Positions 44,070 to 53,951 of a DNA stretch of 64,000 nt are shown here, piece by piece; the first letter of the stretch is position 1; each line of letters starts with the position of its first letter. Location of the stretch: assembly GCA_036307185.1 (NCBI GenBank), contig JAXJYC010000064.1, positions 1 to 64,000 on the forward strand, in the 5' to 3' direction. Below the pieces are notes generated by a model, which ran no database searches, was not told the DNA's origin, and saw only the letters and a program-made list of their open reading frames with translations. The stretch comes from SVEL01 sp017381055. GTDB taxonomy: Bacteria; Bacillota; Clostridia; Lachnospirales; Lachnospiraceae. A program made the position numbers and the translations under genes.

Positions 44070-44702
44070 TTACTTTTCTTTCCTCTTATTGTTCATCTGT
44101 TTTTTTATAACCTTAAGTCTAGTAAATTCTTCGCGTTCCTTTTCCTCTAAGGCATTTGTTATATATTTTATTAGCTCTCTATATTTTGGTATGGTTATAT
44201 TCTGCAATGCATTTGCTCGCTTTTGAGCCTTCTTTACATTTACAGCCAACCTGTACGCTGCGTTTTCAATAGCCGCCAATTCAACAGAGAGCTCCTTTAC
44301 CTTTATAAATGCACTTCTAGCTCTATCTAAAGATTCTGTTGTGCCATATAAGGAATAGGTCAACTCCATAGGTCCTGCCTTATAGTTTATATAGGGAATC
44401 TCAACTCCCATTATACTTCTCGACTTTATCTTTATATTATCCTTTGTAGATACAGCATCCGCAAAATTTTCTACATTGCTTATACCCAGCTCAATATTTG
44501 CTTGTTGCAAAGAACGATACGCATCGGTATAAACCTCCATAATCTTAGACTGGATATCCTCTGCTCTAACGATTAATTCCATAAGCTCTCGTATAAGTAT
44601 ATTTCTCTTTTTATCCATAAGCTCATAGCCTTGCTTTGCTAAAGCATATGAATTTTTCGCACGTATAAGATTTCCTTTTGTTGGAAACATATTAGGATCC
44701 AT
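44070..44702 (-). CDS. atpD: V-type ATPase subunit D
   Basis: The 210-residue coiled-coil protein forms the central rotor shaft. It begins with PNMFPTKGNLIRAKNSYALAK, the conserved start of subunit D, and ends in a basic helix (EFTRLKVIKKQMN). Length is normal. It lies 31 bp after subunit B and touches the carboxypeptidase gene. Confidence 0.95.
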   Translation of the reverse strand: MDPNMFPTKGNLIRAKNSYALAKQGYELMDKKRNILIRELMELIVRAEDIQSKIMEVYTDAYRSLQQANIELGISNVENFADAVSTKDNIKIKSRSIMGVEIPYINYKAGPMELTYSLYGTTESLDRARSAFIKVKELSVELAAIENAAYRLAVNVKKAQKRANALQNITIPKYRELIKYITNALEEKEREEFTRLKVIKKQMNNKRKEK

Positions 44703-44733
44703 CTAAAATCACCACCTTATCCCATATGGAATA

Positions 44734-46119
44734 TTAATATTTATCATAATACTTTTCAAGTATTTTTGTATCAATTCTATCTAATTCTTCCTTTGGTAAT
44801 ATATGAAGCAAGCTCCAACCTATATCAAGAGTAGTCTCTATAGTTCTATTTTCAAACTCCTCCTGACCTATAAAATGCTCTTCAAAAGCTCTACCAAATT
44901 CCAAATATTTTTTATCTGTAACAGATAACTCATCCTCACCTATAACAGACGCAAGAGCTCTTGCATCAGTAACTCTAGCATATGACGAAAAGAGCTGATT
45001 AGCCACATCCTGATGATCCTCTCTTGTATAACCTGCTCCAATTCCATCCTTCATAAGACGTGAAAGGGATGGAAGCACATTTATCGGAGGATAAATATTC
45101 TGTCCCTGAAGAGCTCTATCAAGCACAATCTGACCCTCAGTAATATATCCTGTAAGGTCAGGAATTGGATGTGTTATATCATCATTTGGCATAGAAAGTA
45201 TAGGAAGCTGTGTTACACTTCCTTTAGAATTATTAACAATTCCAGCCCTTTCATAAATAGACGCAAACTCAGAATATAAATATCCTGGATATCCTTTTCT
45301 AGACGGAATCTCTCCCTTTGACGATGACACTTCTCTTAACGCCTCTGCATATGAAGTCATATCAGTTAAAATAACCAATACTTGCTTACCTAAATCAAAG
45401 GCTAAATATTCTGCTGCCGTAAGAGCTACCTTAGGCGTAATAAGACGCTCTACTACTGGATCATTTGCAAGATTTAAAAATATAGCTACATGGTCAAGAA
45501 CTCTATTTTCCTCAAATGTTCTTCTAAAGAAATCCGCTACGTCAGCCTTGACGCCCATCGCAGCAAACACTACTACCAACTCTTCATTAGAGTTTTCTCC
45601 TAAAGAAGCCTGCTTTACAATCTGCGCTGCTAACCTGTCATGTGGCAAACCATTTCCTGAAAAAATAGGAAGCTTTTGACCTCTGATAAGTGTAACTAAA
45701 CCATCTATTGCTGATATTCCTGTTCTAATATAATTTCTAGGATATTCTCTCTCTGTAGGATTAAGAGGTTTTCCATTTACATCTCTTTTAACATTTGACA
45801 CAATAGGTCCCATATTATCGATTGGCTTTCCTATTCCATTAAAAGTTCTTCCTAAAATGTCCTCAGATAAGTACATCTCCATTGGATGGCCTGTAAGCTT
45901 TGTATGAGTATTTGTAAGAGACATATTTTCTGTCCCCTCAAATACCTGTATAACAGCCTTATCTTCATATACCTCTATTATTCTTCCCGTCTTTTTTTCT
46001 TTGCCATAAATACCCTCTACAACGAATTCAACAATTTCATCATAGCTTGCACCATTTACTCCCTCTAATGCAACAAGAGGGCCATTTATCTCACTTAAAC
46101 CTAAATATGAAACTGACAT
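44734..46119 (-). CDS. atpB: V-type ATPase subunit B
   Basis: The 461-residue non-catalytic subunit of the V1 head has RGQKLPIFSGNGLPHDRLAAQI, as typical for B (P-loop altered), MTSYAEALREVSSSKGEIPSRKGYPGYLYSE and the ending DTKILEKYYDKY. It lies 14 bp after subunit A. Confidence 0.97.
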   Translation of the reverse strand: MSVSYLGLSEINGPLVALEGVNGASYDEIVEFVVEGIYGKEKKTGRIIEVYEDKAVIQVFEGTENMSLTNTHTKLTGHPMEMYLSEDILGRTFNGIGKPIDNMGPIVSNVKRDVNGKPLNPTEREYPRNYIRTGISAIDGLVTLIRGQKLPIFSGNGLPHDRLAAQIVKQASLGENSNEELVVVFAAMGVKADVADFFRRTFEENRVLDHVAIFLNLANDPVVERLITPKVALTAAEYLAFDLGKQVLVILTDMTSYAEALREVSSSKGEIPSRKGYPGYLYSEFASIYERAGIVNNSKGSVTQLPILSMPNDDITHPIPDLTGYITEGQIVLDRALQGQNIYPPINVLPSLSRLMKDGIGAGYTREDHQDVANQLFSSYARVTDARALASVIGEDELSVTDKKYLEFGRAFEEHFIGQEEFENRTIETTLDIGWSLLHILPKEELDRIDTKILEKYYDKY

Positions 46120-46133
46120 ATATTCCCTCCTAC

Positions 46134-47903
46134 TTACGCATTAGTTTCCATAATCTTGTTATAGAAATTATCAATTGCTATCTTGTAATCCGAAAACATA
46201 GAAAGCTTATCATTCGGCACATCATACTTTATAGCAATAATTCGTTCAAATATATCCTCACTCTTAAGTATAGAAACAGGCATACTCATATCTATAAGCG
46301 CCTTACATTTTTCGTACAAATACAAAATAGTTTCCATCATCTTAAGCTGTTTTTCCAATGGCACACATGTATCATCTTTATGAAATGCATTTTGCTGCAA
46401 GAAACCTAATCTAATAACTCTAGCGATTTCCAAAATAAGCTTCTGATCATCTGGCAACACATCAGAACCTATAAGCTTAACTATTTCCTGCAAGCTACTT
46501 TCTTGATTTAATATAGCTAAAATTTTATTTCTACATTTGACAAAATCACTTCCAACATAATCTTCATACCACTGACTTAAATCTTCTGTATATTCACTAT
46601 AGCTTGTAAGCCAATGAATAGCTGGGAAATGTCTTGCATAAGCAAGGGATTTATCTAATCCCCAAAAGCATCTTACAAATCTCTTAGTATTTTGAGTTAC
46701 AGGCTCGGAGAAATCTCCACCCTGAGGAGATACTGCACCTATTATAGACACTGAGCCTTCTGTTCCATTAAGATTTTCAAAATAACCAGCTCTCTCATAA
46801 AATGCTGATAACTTGCTTGCCATATATGCAGGAAATCCTTCCTCTGCAGGCATCTCTTCAAGTCGACCCGAAAGCTCTCTTAATGCCTCCGCCCATCTAG
46901 AAGTAGAATCAGCCATTATAGCCACATGATATCCCATATCTCTATAATACTCCGCAAGGGTAAGACCAGTATAAATACTCGCCTCTCTAGCAGCTACTGG
47001 CATATTAGATGTATTGGCAATTAATGTAGTTCTATCCATAAGAAAATTGCCCGTCTTAGGATCAGGAAGCTTAGAGAAATCCTCTAGCACCTGTGTCATC
47101 TCATTACCTCGCTCACCGCAACCTATATATACTATAATATCTGCATCGGACCACTTGGCTATCTGATGCTGAGTCATAGTTTTTCCTGTTCCAAAGCCTC
47201 CTGGAACACAAGCAGTTCCACCCTTTGCAATAGGAAATAATGTATCTAATATTCTCTGACCTGTCACAAGCGGCTTGCTAACCGACTGTCTAGCATTGAC
47301 AGGTCGCTGCACTCTTATTGGCCACTTTTGCGTCATTGTAAGAGAACGCTTAGTTCCATCGTCTAACTGAATAACAACTAGTTCCTCATCTATAGTATAT
47401 GCGCCATCCTCTTTAACAGATGTGATCACGCCAACTGTGTTTGGTGGTACCATAACCTTATGAACGATAGACTTTGTCTCTGGGACATTTGCAATCACTG
47501 TGCCAGGAAATACTGTATCTCCAACCTTAACTTGCATATATGTATCCCATTTTTTCTCTGTATCCAATGAATCCACCGATATTCCTCGGTTAATATATAC
47601 ACTCTTTGCATTATCAGCTATGCTTTTTAGAGGGCGCTGTATACCATCAAAAATATTATTTAATATTCCAGGAGCCAAGGTTACAAACAATGCTGTATCA
47701 GTTCCATACACCATATCTCCCGGCTTTAGGCCTGTTGTATCCTCATACACCTGAATAGTTGTCATATCTATATTTAGAGAAATAACTTCACCTACCAGCT
47801 TCTCCTCACTGACATATACCATCTCACCCATTATAAAGTCTGTCTTTCCTTTAATATAGATGACAGGTCCATTTATTCCATATATTCTACCTGTTTTTTC
47901 CAT
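46134..47903 (-). CDS. atpA: V-type ATPase catalytic subunit A
   Basis: The 589-residue catalytic subunit has P-loop GGFGTGKTMTQHQ (about 231-243), GERGNEM, the A-specific insertion between the N-terminal barrel and the P-loop (VPPNTVGVITSVKEDGAYTI region), and SRWAEALRELSGRLEEMP. The P-loop reads G-G-F-G-T-G-K-T, a Clostridia-type variant of the usual G-P-F-G-S/A-G-K-T. It drives or uses the ion gradient by ATP turnover in the V1 head. Confidence 0.97.
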   Translation of the reverse strand: MEKTGRIYGINGPVIYIKGKTDFIMGEMVYVSEEKLVGEVISLNIDMTTIQVYEDTTGLKPGDMVYGTDTALFVTLAPGILNNIFDGIQRPLKSIADNAKSVYINRGISVDSLDTEKKWDTYMQVKVGDTVFPGTVIANVPETKSIVHKVMVPPNTVGVITSVKEDGAYTIDEELVVIQLDDGTKRSLTMTQKWPIRVQRPVNARQSVSKPLVTGQRILDTLFPIAKGGTACVPGGFGTGKTMTQHQIAKWSDADIIVYIGCGERGNEMTQVLEDFSKLPDPKTGNFLMDRTTLIANTSNMPVAAREASIYTGLTLAEYYRDMGYHVAIMADSTSRWAEALRELSGRLEEMPAEEGFPAYMASKLSAFYERAGYFENLNGTEGSVSIIGAVSPQGGDFSEPVTQNTKRFVRCFWGLDKSLAYARHFPAIHWLTSYSEYTEDLSQWYEDYVGSDFVKCRNKILAILNQESSLQEIVKLIGSDVLPDDQKLILEIARVIRLGFLQQNAFHKDDTCVPLEKQLKMMETILYLYEKCKALIDMSMPVSILKSEDIFERIIAIKYDVPNDKLSMFSDYKIAIDNFYNKIMETNA

Positions 47904-47918
47904 AACCAGCCCTCTCTT

Positions 47919-48491
47919 TTACAAGGTTATAATAAACTTCTCCCAAGCTTCACTAATCTTAGTTTCAAAGGTGTTGTCCATAAGAATATTTTTGCTAGGA
48001 ATCTCTGCTCTCATTCCGCCTTTGACTATATGCTCGCTAAGTGCAGGTCGCAGTCCACACTCCTTATATATGTCATCAAGAAGATTCTCATCTGAATTAC
48101 CTACATAAACCTTAAGCTCTGAATCCTTGGCTATATTTTGAGCTTCCTTTATCTCTTTTATGATAAGGTCCTTGTACTCCTTTGTTTCCTTAAAGCTACC
48201 AAGTCGCTCCTCAACTAATTTAAAAAGCCTACTCTTAAGTTCATTTTGTTTATGATTAATCTTACGCTTTATATGTAGCTGCTCATAAGTATATTCCTTA
48301 CTAGCCTTTCGCTCTATAGCATCTCGTAAAGCCTTTTCTCTAATGCGTACTTCCTTTAAATGTTGTTCCTTATGAGTTTCAAACTTCCAATCCTGTTCTT
48401 TCTTAAACTCCTCTAAGGACTTTTCACATTCCTCATGCACACTTTCTATTGTAACCATTGTAAAATGCTGTAATTTTTCTTCTATAGTCAA
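47919..48491 (-). CDS. atpE: V-type ATPase subunit E
   Basis: The start is set at TTG 48491 (TIEEKLQHFTMVTIES), matching family starts; a TTG 36 bp upstream is also open but weaker. The 190-residue peripheral stalk protein has a long N-terminal helix rich in Glu/Lys and a C-terminal alpha/beta domain ending with GGMRAEIPSKNILMDNTFE, typical of E subunits, which connect V1 and Vo. Confidence 0.85.
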   Translation of the reverse strand: MTIEEKLQHFTMVTIESVHEECEKSLEEFKKEQDWKFETHKEQHLKEVRIREKALRDAIERKASKEYTYEQLHIKRKINHKQNELKSRLFKLVEERLGSFKETKEYKDLIIKEIKEAQNIAKDSELKVYVGNSDENLLDDIYKECGLRPALSEHIVKGGMRAEIPSKNILMDNTFETKISEAWEKFIITL

Positions 48492-48537
48492 GGTTCTCAC
48501 CGTCCTTTTGCATTTTCTTATATTCAAATAAATTTAT

Positions 48538-48846
48538 TTAGAGCTTAATACCGATAGCCTCATTAATGTATGAGGTTATAAAATCCTCTCTTTTTCTACT
48601 TCCATGTCTATCTGGTATCTCCAAAACAAGAGGTCTTTTATAATTAAGCTTAATATTAGCCACAACCTCTGGAAATTTCGTAGATAAAAGCTCTGTAACA
48701 AATATGATACCTATTTCGCTATTATCTAATACATTTGAAAAAGCATCTATAAGCTCTTGCTTTTCATGAACTACCACACCCTCAACACCTGCAAGACGCA
48801 TACCGGTAGCTGTATCTATGTTGTCACTTATCAAAAATGCCTTCAT
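48538..48846 (-). CDS. atpF: V-type ATPase subunit F
   Basis: The 102-residue protein begins MKAFLISDNIDTATGMRLAGVEG and contains IGIIFVTELLS, hallmarks of subunit F, a rotor-shaft component with a Rossmann-like fold. It lies between subunits K and E in the usual operon order. AGGAGG precedes the ATG. Confidence 0.93.
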   Translation of the reverse strand: MKAFLISDNIDTATGMRLAGVEGVVVHEKQELIDAFSNVLDNSEIGIIFVTELLSTKFPEVVANIKLNYKRPLVLEIPDRHGSRKREDFITSYINEAIGIKL

Positions 48847-48861
48847 AAAAACCTCCTAGGT

Positions 48862-49290
48862 TTAGAGCTTACCTAAAATCATAAATGAAATAATAAGACC
48901 ATACAAAGCAACACCCTCTGCAAGTCCTACGAAAATAAGTGACTTACCAAGTATACTCTGATCCTCAGATATTGCACCAAGGGCCGCACTAGCTGCTGAC
49001 GCTACCGCAATACCGCCACCTATACAAGAACAACCTGTTGATAAAGCAGCAGCTAAATAACCCATTCCAACTGATAATCCTGATGCTGAGCTTTGAGCTA
49101 CAGCCTCTGCTGCCATAGCAGTATCTGCAAATCCAAAAATAACACTACCTATTAACACACTAAAAAATGTTAATACATTCATAGCCAAATATCTTTTGTA
49201 TCTTCCTCTAGACTTCTCTCCTAAAGCATAAGCTCCAAAAGGAATAATCATCGTAAGTAAAAGTGCAATAACTAATAAAATTTTTATCAT
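48862..49290 (-). CDS. atpK: V-type ATPase subunit K (membrane ring)
   Basis: The 142-residue proteolipid has one N-terminal membrane segment, a loop (EKSRGRYKRYLAMN), and a C-terminal hairpin with the ion-binding Glu in FVGLAEGVALYGLIISF (about 126). Only one ion-site Glu is seen. The extra leading segment is common in Clostridia. The ring ion (H+ or Na+) cannot be told with confidence. Confidence 0.92.
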   Translation of the reverse strand: MIKILLVIALLLTMIIPFGAYALGEKSRGRYKRYLAMNVLTFFSVLIGSVIFGFADTAMAAEAVAQSSASGLSVGMGYLAAALSTGCSCIGGGIAVASAASAALGAISEDQSILGKSLIFVGLAEGVALYGLIISFMILGKL

Positions 49291-49307
49291 CTCTATATCC
49301 TCCTAAA

Positions 49308-51281
49308 CTATTTTGTATTTTCATTTGTATTGTATGGCTTAAATTCTCGACCATTTCCTCTATAGAATCTTGAAAACATTTCATAATACTCTAGTCTTAA
49401 TACCTGAATACCCACTATCAGTCCTTCAAGACCACATACGAATAGATTTCCAAGAATTATTACAAAAAGGTTGCCTGTAGAACCATGCTCAGCACCTGCA
49501 AGCATAAGCACTACTTCCATCATAGCTGCATGACTTACAGCAAAGGCTCCTATTCTTACAAAGGATAAGGTATTTGAAAAGTAACTAAGCAATACCTCAA
49601 ACATTTCAAAAAACATCTGAACAAAAAACATACCTAAGCCTTCCTTATGCTCATTATGATTTTCATTCTCTTCTAATGAATGCTTTTTCTTTTCCAGCAT
49701 ATGAGTTAAAGGTTCCTTAAAGGCCATTAAAAGTAATGGCACACCAAACATTACCAATAAAACAATTGTCGCTGGTAATGGCTTCCCTGCCATAAATAAA
49801 GCCAACACTGCCGTCACCGCGCCATAAAAAATAAGTCCCGCTATTCCGTTAGTATCAAAAAATAGCCTCTCTTTATCCTTTGCCTTAATAGCATTTATTA
49901 TATTAAGAATCATTGTCAATAATATAAGTACCATTCCAAAGCCAATAGCCACTATAAACACTGTGTTAAGCTTTCCGATAAATGGTACATTTACCATAGC
50001 CTTTGATGGATGAAGCCACACTGCATCAATAATATTTTCAAAGCCAAATACTGAACCAAACATAAAGCCAAATATGGTCGAGAAAAATCCTGCTGCCGAT
50101 ATAATAGCTGCCAAACTTACCTTCTTTAGCTTGTATAATAGGAAACCTCCTATAAATAATACCAAGCCTTGGCCTACATCTCCAAACATAGCTCCAAATA
50201 TAAATGCATAAGTTAAAGCCACAAATATAGTTGGATCAATTTCATTATATGCAGGCAAACCGTACATTTTTATATACATTTCAAATGGTTTAAAAAGTCT
50301 TGGATTCTTAAGTTTAGTAGGTGGCATTGCATCTACTGTTTCATGCTTATCATCTATGATACATACCGTATCCTTCTCATATTTATCAAGCTTTTCCTTC
50401 AGCTTGTCTGCCTGTTTTTCATCCATCCAGCCACATATAATATAGTAGGACACACCAGATTCCTTAGTACAAGCCGCATACTTTCTAATATCAAAGTTCA
50501 TAGCGTATCTTTTCATTCTGTTATACGCCACATAAAATTCCTGCCTATTGTCATCAAATATCTTTTGAATCTGCCCCTTTACCCCATCAATTTCTTCCTG
50601 ACAAGCCTGTATTCTATCTTCATATTTCTTACATTCATCATCTGGCTTACCTGTAACGTCATCCGGCATATATGTTCTTTCAAAATGAAGAGATGCATAA
50701 ATAGCATCTACACTTTCCTTCTCCTTCTTAGAAACAAAATATATACCCCACACATAATGTTCATCTTCAGAACACTTTATAAATACAGATTCCAAGCTAT
50801 CATAAGAATAATCATCAAACTTATCATAATGTTCCTTGGGAATTCTTCCAAAACGATATTTTAAAAACTTATAGTCTAATATCTCGTCAATCTTGTGGTC
50901 CATTCCTCTAAAGTGCATAACCTTTTCGAGCTTAGCCTCAATAATTGCCTTCTTCTTATTTAACTCTTCTATATTCGCTTGCAGCTTTCCTAACTCATCA
51001 TATATATAATCAATTTTTTCCGCCGATCTCTTAACATCCGTATCCACATTTTCATACTCAGGAACACCCATGTATTCCGCTAATTCCTTCATATGAGCTA
51101 TCTGGTCTCTATAAATATTCTGCTCTACATACGGTCTTAAAGTAGCAACTGTCTTAAGCTCTGAAGGAGCATATTCTAAATGTATCTCGTATCTTGTAAG
51201 ATACTTGTCTACTATTCTATCTATATCTCCTCTAGGACCCGTAATGCTTACAAAATTCATCTTTGCAATCAAGCCTATCAC
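49308..51281 (-). CDS. atpI: V-type ATPase subunit I (Vo stator)
   Basis: The 657-residue protein has an N-terminal cytoplasmic coiled-coil half (about 1-345) and a C-terminal half with seven or eight membrane segments, including GAMFGDVGQGLVLFIGG and FEVLLSYFSNTLSFVRIGAFAVSHAAMM, the conserved region with the ion-channel Arg. It forms the half channels beside the K ring. Confidence 0.96.
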   Translation of the reverse strand: MIGLIAKMNFVSITGPRGDIDRIVDKYLTRYEIHLEYAPSELKTVATLRPYVEQNIYRDQIAHMKELAEYMGVPEYENVDTDVKRSAEKIDYIYDELGKLQANIEELNKKKAIIEAKLEKVMHFRGMDHKIDEILDYKFLKYRFGRIPKEHYDKFDDYSYDSLESVFIKCSEDEHYVWGIYFVSKKEKESVDAIYASLHFERTYMPDDVTGKPDDECKKYEDRIQACQEEIDGVKGQIQKIFDDNRQEFYVAYNRMKRYAMNFDIRKYAACTKESGVSYYIICGWMDEKQADKLKEKLDKYEKDTVCIIDDKHETVDAMPPTKLKNPRLFKPFEMYIKMYGLPAYNEIDPTIFVALTYAFIFGAMFGDVGQGLVLFIGGFLLYKLKKVSLAAIISAAGFFSTIFGFMFGSVFGFENIIDAVWLHPSKAMVNVPFIGKLNTVFIVAIGFGMVLILLTMILNIINAIKAKDKERLFFDTNGIAGLIFYGAVTAVLALFMAGKPLPATIVLLVMFGVPLLLMAFKEPLTHMLEKKKHSLEENENHNEHKEGLGMFFVQMFFEMFEVLLSYFSNTLSFVRIGAFAVSHAAMMEVVLMLAGAEHGSTGNLFVIILGNLFVCGLEGLIVGIQVLRLEYYEMFSRFYRGNGREFKPYNTNENTK

Positions 51282-51307
51282 CTCACTTTAATGGGTCTAT
51301 TAATTTA

Positions 51308-52342
51308 TCAAATCTGCTTCAAAATATCTGATGGTGCATAACCATATCTGATACTTTCCGCCACTGTAACAATTTTTTTTATCTCTGCTTCCTTATCCTT
51401 TAAATAAGCAGTTATGGCCGATAAAGAATAAGGATTTTCTCTAAATAGCTTATGGTAGCAACTAGACAAATACTCCTCAAAATATTTTCCAATATTTCCC
51501 TTAGAATAATCTTCTCTTTTTAACTTCTTACCATAGAAAGTACTTTCCACAACCCTCCAGAAAGCATCTTCATTTTCAGCCTCAACTAGCTCCTTAATGT
51601 GCGTCTTCTTAAGCTTATAATAAACAGGTATAACCATAGAATATATTTGCTCCTTTGGAAGACTATAATAAAGCTTAGTTCTATGAATCCACATTATATT
51701 TAGAGTGTCGGCCTCTATTCCATAATTCTTTGAAATACTTTCTAACTCAGCGCCCTTAAATAACCTCTTTCTCTTCTTCCATATATAACTAAAGAAAAAT
51801 AAATCAAGGGCTATTTCATAATCAAAATCCTTTGGATTAATATAGGATTTAACCATTCTCACAGTTTCATAAAATATACTACCCTTTAGACCTTCTAAAA
51901 TCTCATCAATATTTGTAGCGTTGCACACCTTAGCAATATCTATGTCCGGATATTTACCGACTATTTTATCAAAATCACTATAAAGTTCTCTATGCTCATG
52001 ATTTTCCAAATGTATTATTGCCTTCTTAATTATATCTATCTCATATTTTAAAAAATATAACTTAAGATAAGGTCTCTGGGCAGCATTAGCAAACCTATAT
52101 ATCTTTTCAAAATCCATATACTTAGAGCAAATCATTAACTTCTCAAATTCACCTCTATGTATGTAAGCTGGATCTTTATCTGCGAACAAAGATTCATATG
52201 ACCCCTGCTGTTTTATCACCTCAATGAGCTCCGCTACAGTCGATAGCTCTGCTAATCTTTTATACTGCTCCTTGGTAATGAGCTTTGCACGCATGGCCCT
52301 AACCTTGGTAGTAAGACCACTATACTTAAATATGCTACCCAT
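51308..52342 (-). CDS. atpC: V-type ATPase subunit C
   Basis: The 344-residue helical protein begins with FKYSGLTTKVRAMRAKLI and has L-x-x-Y-x-x-Y-E-I-D-I-I-K segments (KLYFLKYEIDIIKKAI) and the C-terminal YSLSAITAYLKDKEAEIKKI, typical of subunit C/d, which joins rotor shaft and membrane ring. It ends in IRYGYAPSDILKQI. Confidence 0.93.
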   Translation of the reverse strand: MGSIFKYSGLTTKVRAMRAKLITKEQYKRLAELSTVAELIEVIKQQGSYESLFADKDPAYIHRGEFEKLMICSKYMDFEKIYRFANAAQRPYLKLYFLKYEIDIIKKAIIHLENHEHRELYSDFDKIVGKYPDIDIAKVCNATNIDEILEGLKGSIFYETVRMVKSYINPKDFDYEIALDLFFFSYIWKKRKRLFKGAELESISKNYGIEADTLNIMWIHRTKLYYSLPKEQIYSMVIPVYYKLKKTHIKELVEAENEDAFWRVVESTFYGKKLKREDYSKGNIGKYFEEYLSSCYHKLFRENPYSLSAITAYLKDKEAEIKKIVTVAESIRYGYAPSDILKQI

Positions 52343-52345
52343 AGG

Positions 52346-52669
52346 CTACTCCTTTATAATATCTCCTACAATCTCATCAACCCAACGAAGATAATTCTCC
52401 TCATAAAGCTGCTCCATCTTATCTGTCTGAGCTAAAATATCGCTTCGCATTTTAGACATCTCTTGTCTCTTTTCTTCCTCAAGCTTTAATTTCAAATTAG
52501 CAAGACTTTCTTCTGTCTCTTTATTTACACGTTCATCAAATTCTTTTATCTTACGGCAAGTGAGCTTTTCATACTCTTCTTTCTCTTTTTCTGACTCACA
52601 CAAAATGCTTGTAGCTGCCATTTCTATTTTCGAAAGCTCATCAATAACTTCATCAACATTATTGCTCAT
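52346..52669 (-). CDS. V-type ATPase peripheral stalk subunit (H/G-like)
   Basis: The 107-residue protein is almost all charged coiled coil (EKEKEEYEKLTCRK, NLKLKLEEEKRQEM) and is the first gene of the V-ATPase operon, 3 bp before subunit C. In this position other Clostridia encode the stalk partner of subunit E. The identity is inferred from position and helical nature. Confidence 0.75.
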   Translation of the reverse strand: MSNNVDEVIDELSKIEMAATSILCESEKEKEEYEKLTCRKIKEFDERVNKETEESLANLKLKLEEEKRQEMSKMRSDILAQTDKMEQLYEENYLRWVDEIVGDIIKE

Positions 52670-52894
52670 ATGTGACTCCTTTTCTAGCTATAATTAACCG
52701 TTAATTTAATACCTTTTTACATTATACTACTAATTTATAAAAAGAAAAGAGAAAAGGACGTAATTTTACTTTACTTAACATAGCATTTTATGTTATTTTG
52801 TTCTTGCAAATATTTAATATATTATTTATTGATTATATTTTATAGTAGAAGATTTTTCTTTACATTACTATTTATCAGAAAGGAAGACTTTATA

Positions 52895-53530
52895 ATGAGA
52901 TTAAGAAATGTAAAAGGTTCTAGAGAAGCTATCGTAGCAAGTGAATTTACAATAAATGAGCCAGAAAGCCACAAGGGCAATTGGACTGAAGTTTTTGGCA
53001 ACAACAAGCCAATACATATCGAAGTAGGTATGGGAAAGGGTAGATTTATCACAGATTTAGCTAAAGCAAATCCAGATATTAACTATATCGGTATTGAAAA
53101 GTACTCAAGTGTACTTATCCGTGCCCTTGAAAAAAGACAGGAAGTTGAGCTTGATAACCTCCTCTTTATCCGTATGGATGCAGAAGATATTTGTGACGTA
53201 TTTGCTCCAGAAGAAGTTGCTAAAATCTACTTAAACTTCTCAGATCCATGGCCAAAGGATCGCCATGCTAAGCGTCGACTCACATCAAAGGAGTTCTTCA
53301 ATCGCTATAACAACATCTTAAAGGCCGACGGCGTAGTAGAATTCAAAACAGATAACCGCCCACTTTTTGACTTCTCCCTTGAGCAAGTACCTGAAGCTGG
53401 CTGGAATCTTGTAGCCCATACATTTGACCTTCACAACTCACCAATGAATGAAGGTAACATTATGACAGAGTACGAAGAAAAGTTTTCTTCTATGGGTAAC
53501 CCAATCCATAAACTTATCGCAAATAGATAA
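52895..53530 (+). CDS. trmB: tRNA (guanine-N7)-methyltransferase TrmB
   Basis: The start at MRLRNVKGSREA follows AAAGGAAG and gives 211 residues, normal for TrmB; a longer frame of hydrophobic junk upstream is not coding. Motifs are EVGMGKGRFI for S-adenosylmethionine, GIEKYSSVL, and the catalytic region NFSDPWPKDRHAKRRL. The enzyme makes m7G46 in tRNA. It is transcribed away from the V-ATPase operon. Confidence 0.96.
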   Translation: MRLRNVKGSREAIVASEFTINEPESHKGNWTEVFGNNKPIHIEVGMGKGRFITDLAKANPDINYIGIEKYSSVLIRALEKRQEVELDNLLFIRMDAEDICDVFAPEEVAKIYLNFSDPWPKDRHAKRRLTSKEFFNRYNNILKADGVVEFKTDNRPLFDFSLEQVPEAGWNLVAHTFDLHNSPMNEGNIMTEYEEKFSSMGNPIHKLIANR

Positions 53531-53579
53531 ATACTTTTTAATAAAAAATTTTATATTTAATACATAAAACAATAAAAAA

Positions 53580-53636
53580 GTTGAGGTATTTTGAAGATTT
53601 TTATGTTTTTTTACAAAATCTTCAACCTCGATTTTA
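53580..53636 (+). terminator. Terminator after trmB
   Basis: GAGGT...TGAAGATTTT pairs with AAAATCTTCA...ACCTC around a T-rich loop, ending in GATTTT, about 50 bp past the trmB stop. The long stem could work in either direction but only trmB needs it. Confidence 0.7.
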
Positions 53637-53709
53637 CTTGTAAATACGGGCTTTTTTGCACTTTTAGAAAACTATTTGAAAATTTTTTTAAATTTTTTTA
53701 AAAAAAGGC

Positions 53710-53738
53710 TTGCATTTTTCTAAACTATAATATATAAT
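53710..53738 (+). promoter_or_regulatory. Promoter of tRNA-Lys
   Basis: A -35 TTGCAT (53710-53715), a 17-bp spacer and a perfect -10 TATAAT (53733-53738) lie 44 bp upstream of the tRNA. An A/T-tract upstream could act as an UP element. Confidence 0.75.
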
Positions 53739-53782
53739 ACTCCTTGCGTTGAGGAAATGACCAAAACGCTTAAAATATAAGA

Positions 53783-53855
53783 GCGCGATTAGCTCAGATG
53801 GTAGAGCACCTGACTCTTAATCAGGGTGTCCAGGGTTCGAGCCCCTGATCGCGCA
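53783..53855 (+). tRNA. tRNA-Lys (anticodon CUU)
   Basis: The 73-nt sequence has acceptor GCGCGAT/ATCGCGC, D-arm TAGCTCAGATGGTAGAGCA, anticodon arm CTGACTCTTAATCAG with anticodon CTT, and T-arm CAGGGTTCGAGCCCCTG. CCA is not encoded. It reads AAG (Lys). Confidence 0.97.
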
Positions 53856-53951
53856 TTAGAAGTACATTTTTTGTGACGTAAGAGCATGGGGAATGTGCTT
53901 TTTTGTTTTGTTAAAACATACAAATATATAATACAAATTTAAGGAAAAATT

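Noticed and set aside
50343..50864. Open frame of 173 residues on the plus strand
   Set aside because: It is antisense to V-ATPase subunit I, whose identity is certain, and its composition is typical of antisense AT-rich DNA.
52790..52894. Extra 35 hydrophobic residues before TrmB
   Set aside because: No ribosome site, and TrmB homologues begin at MRLRNV; this is leader DNA.
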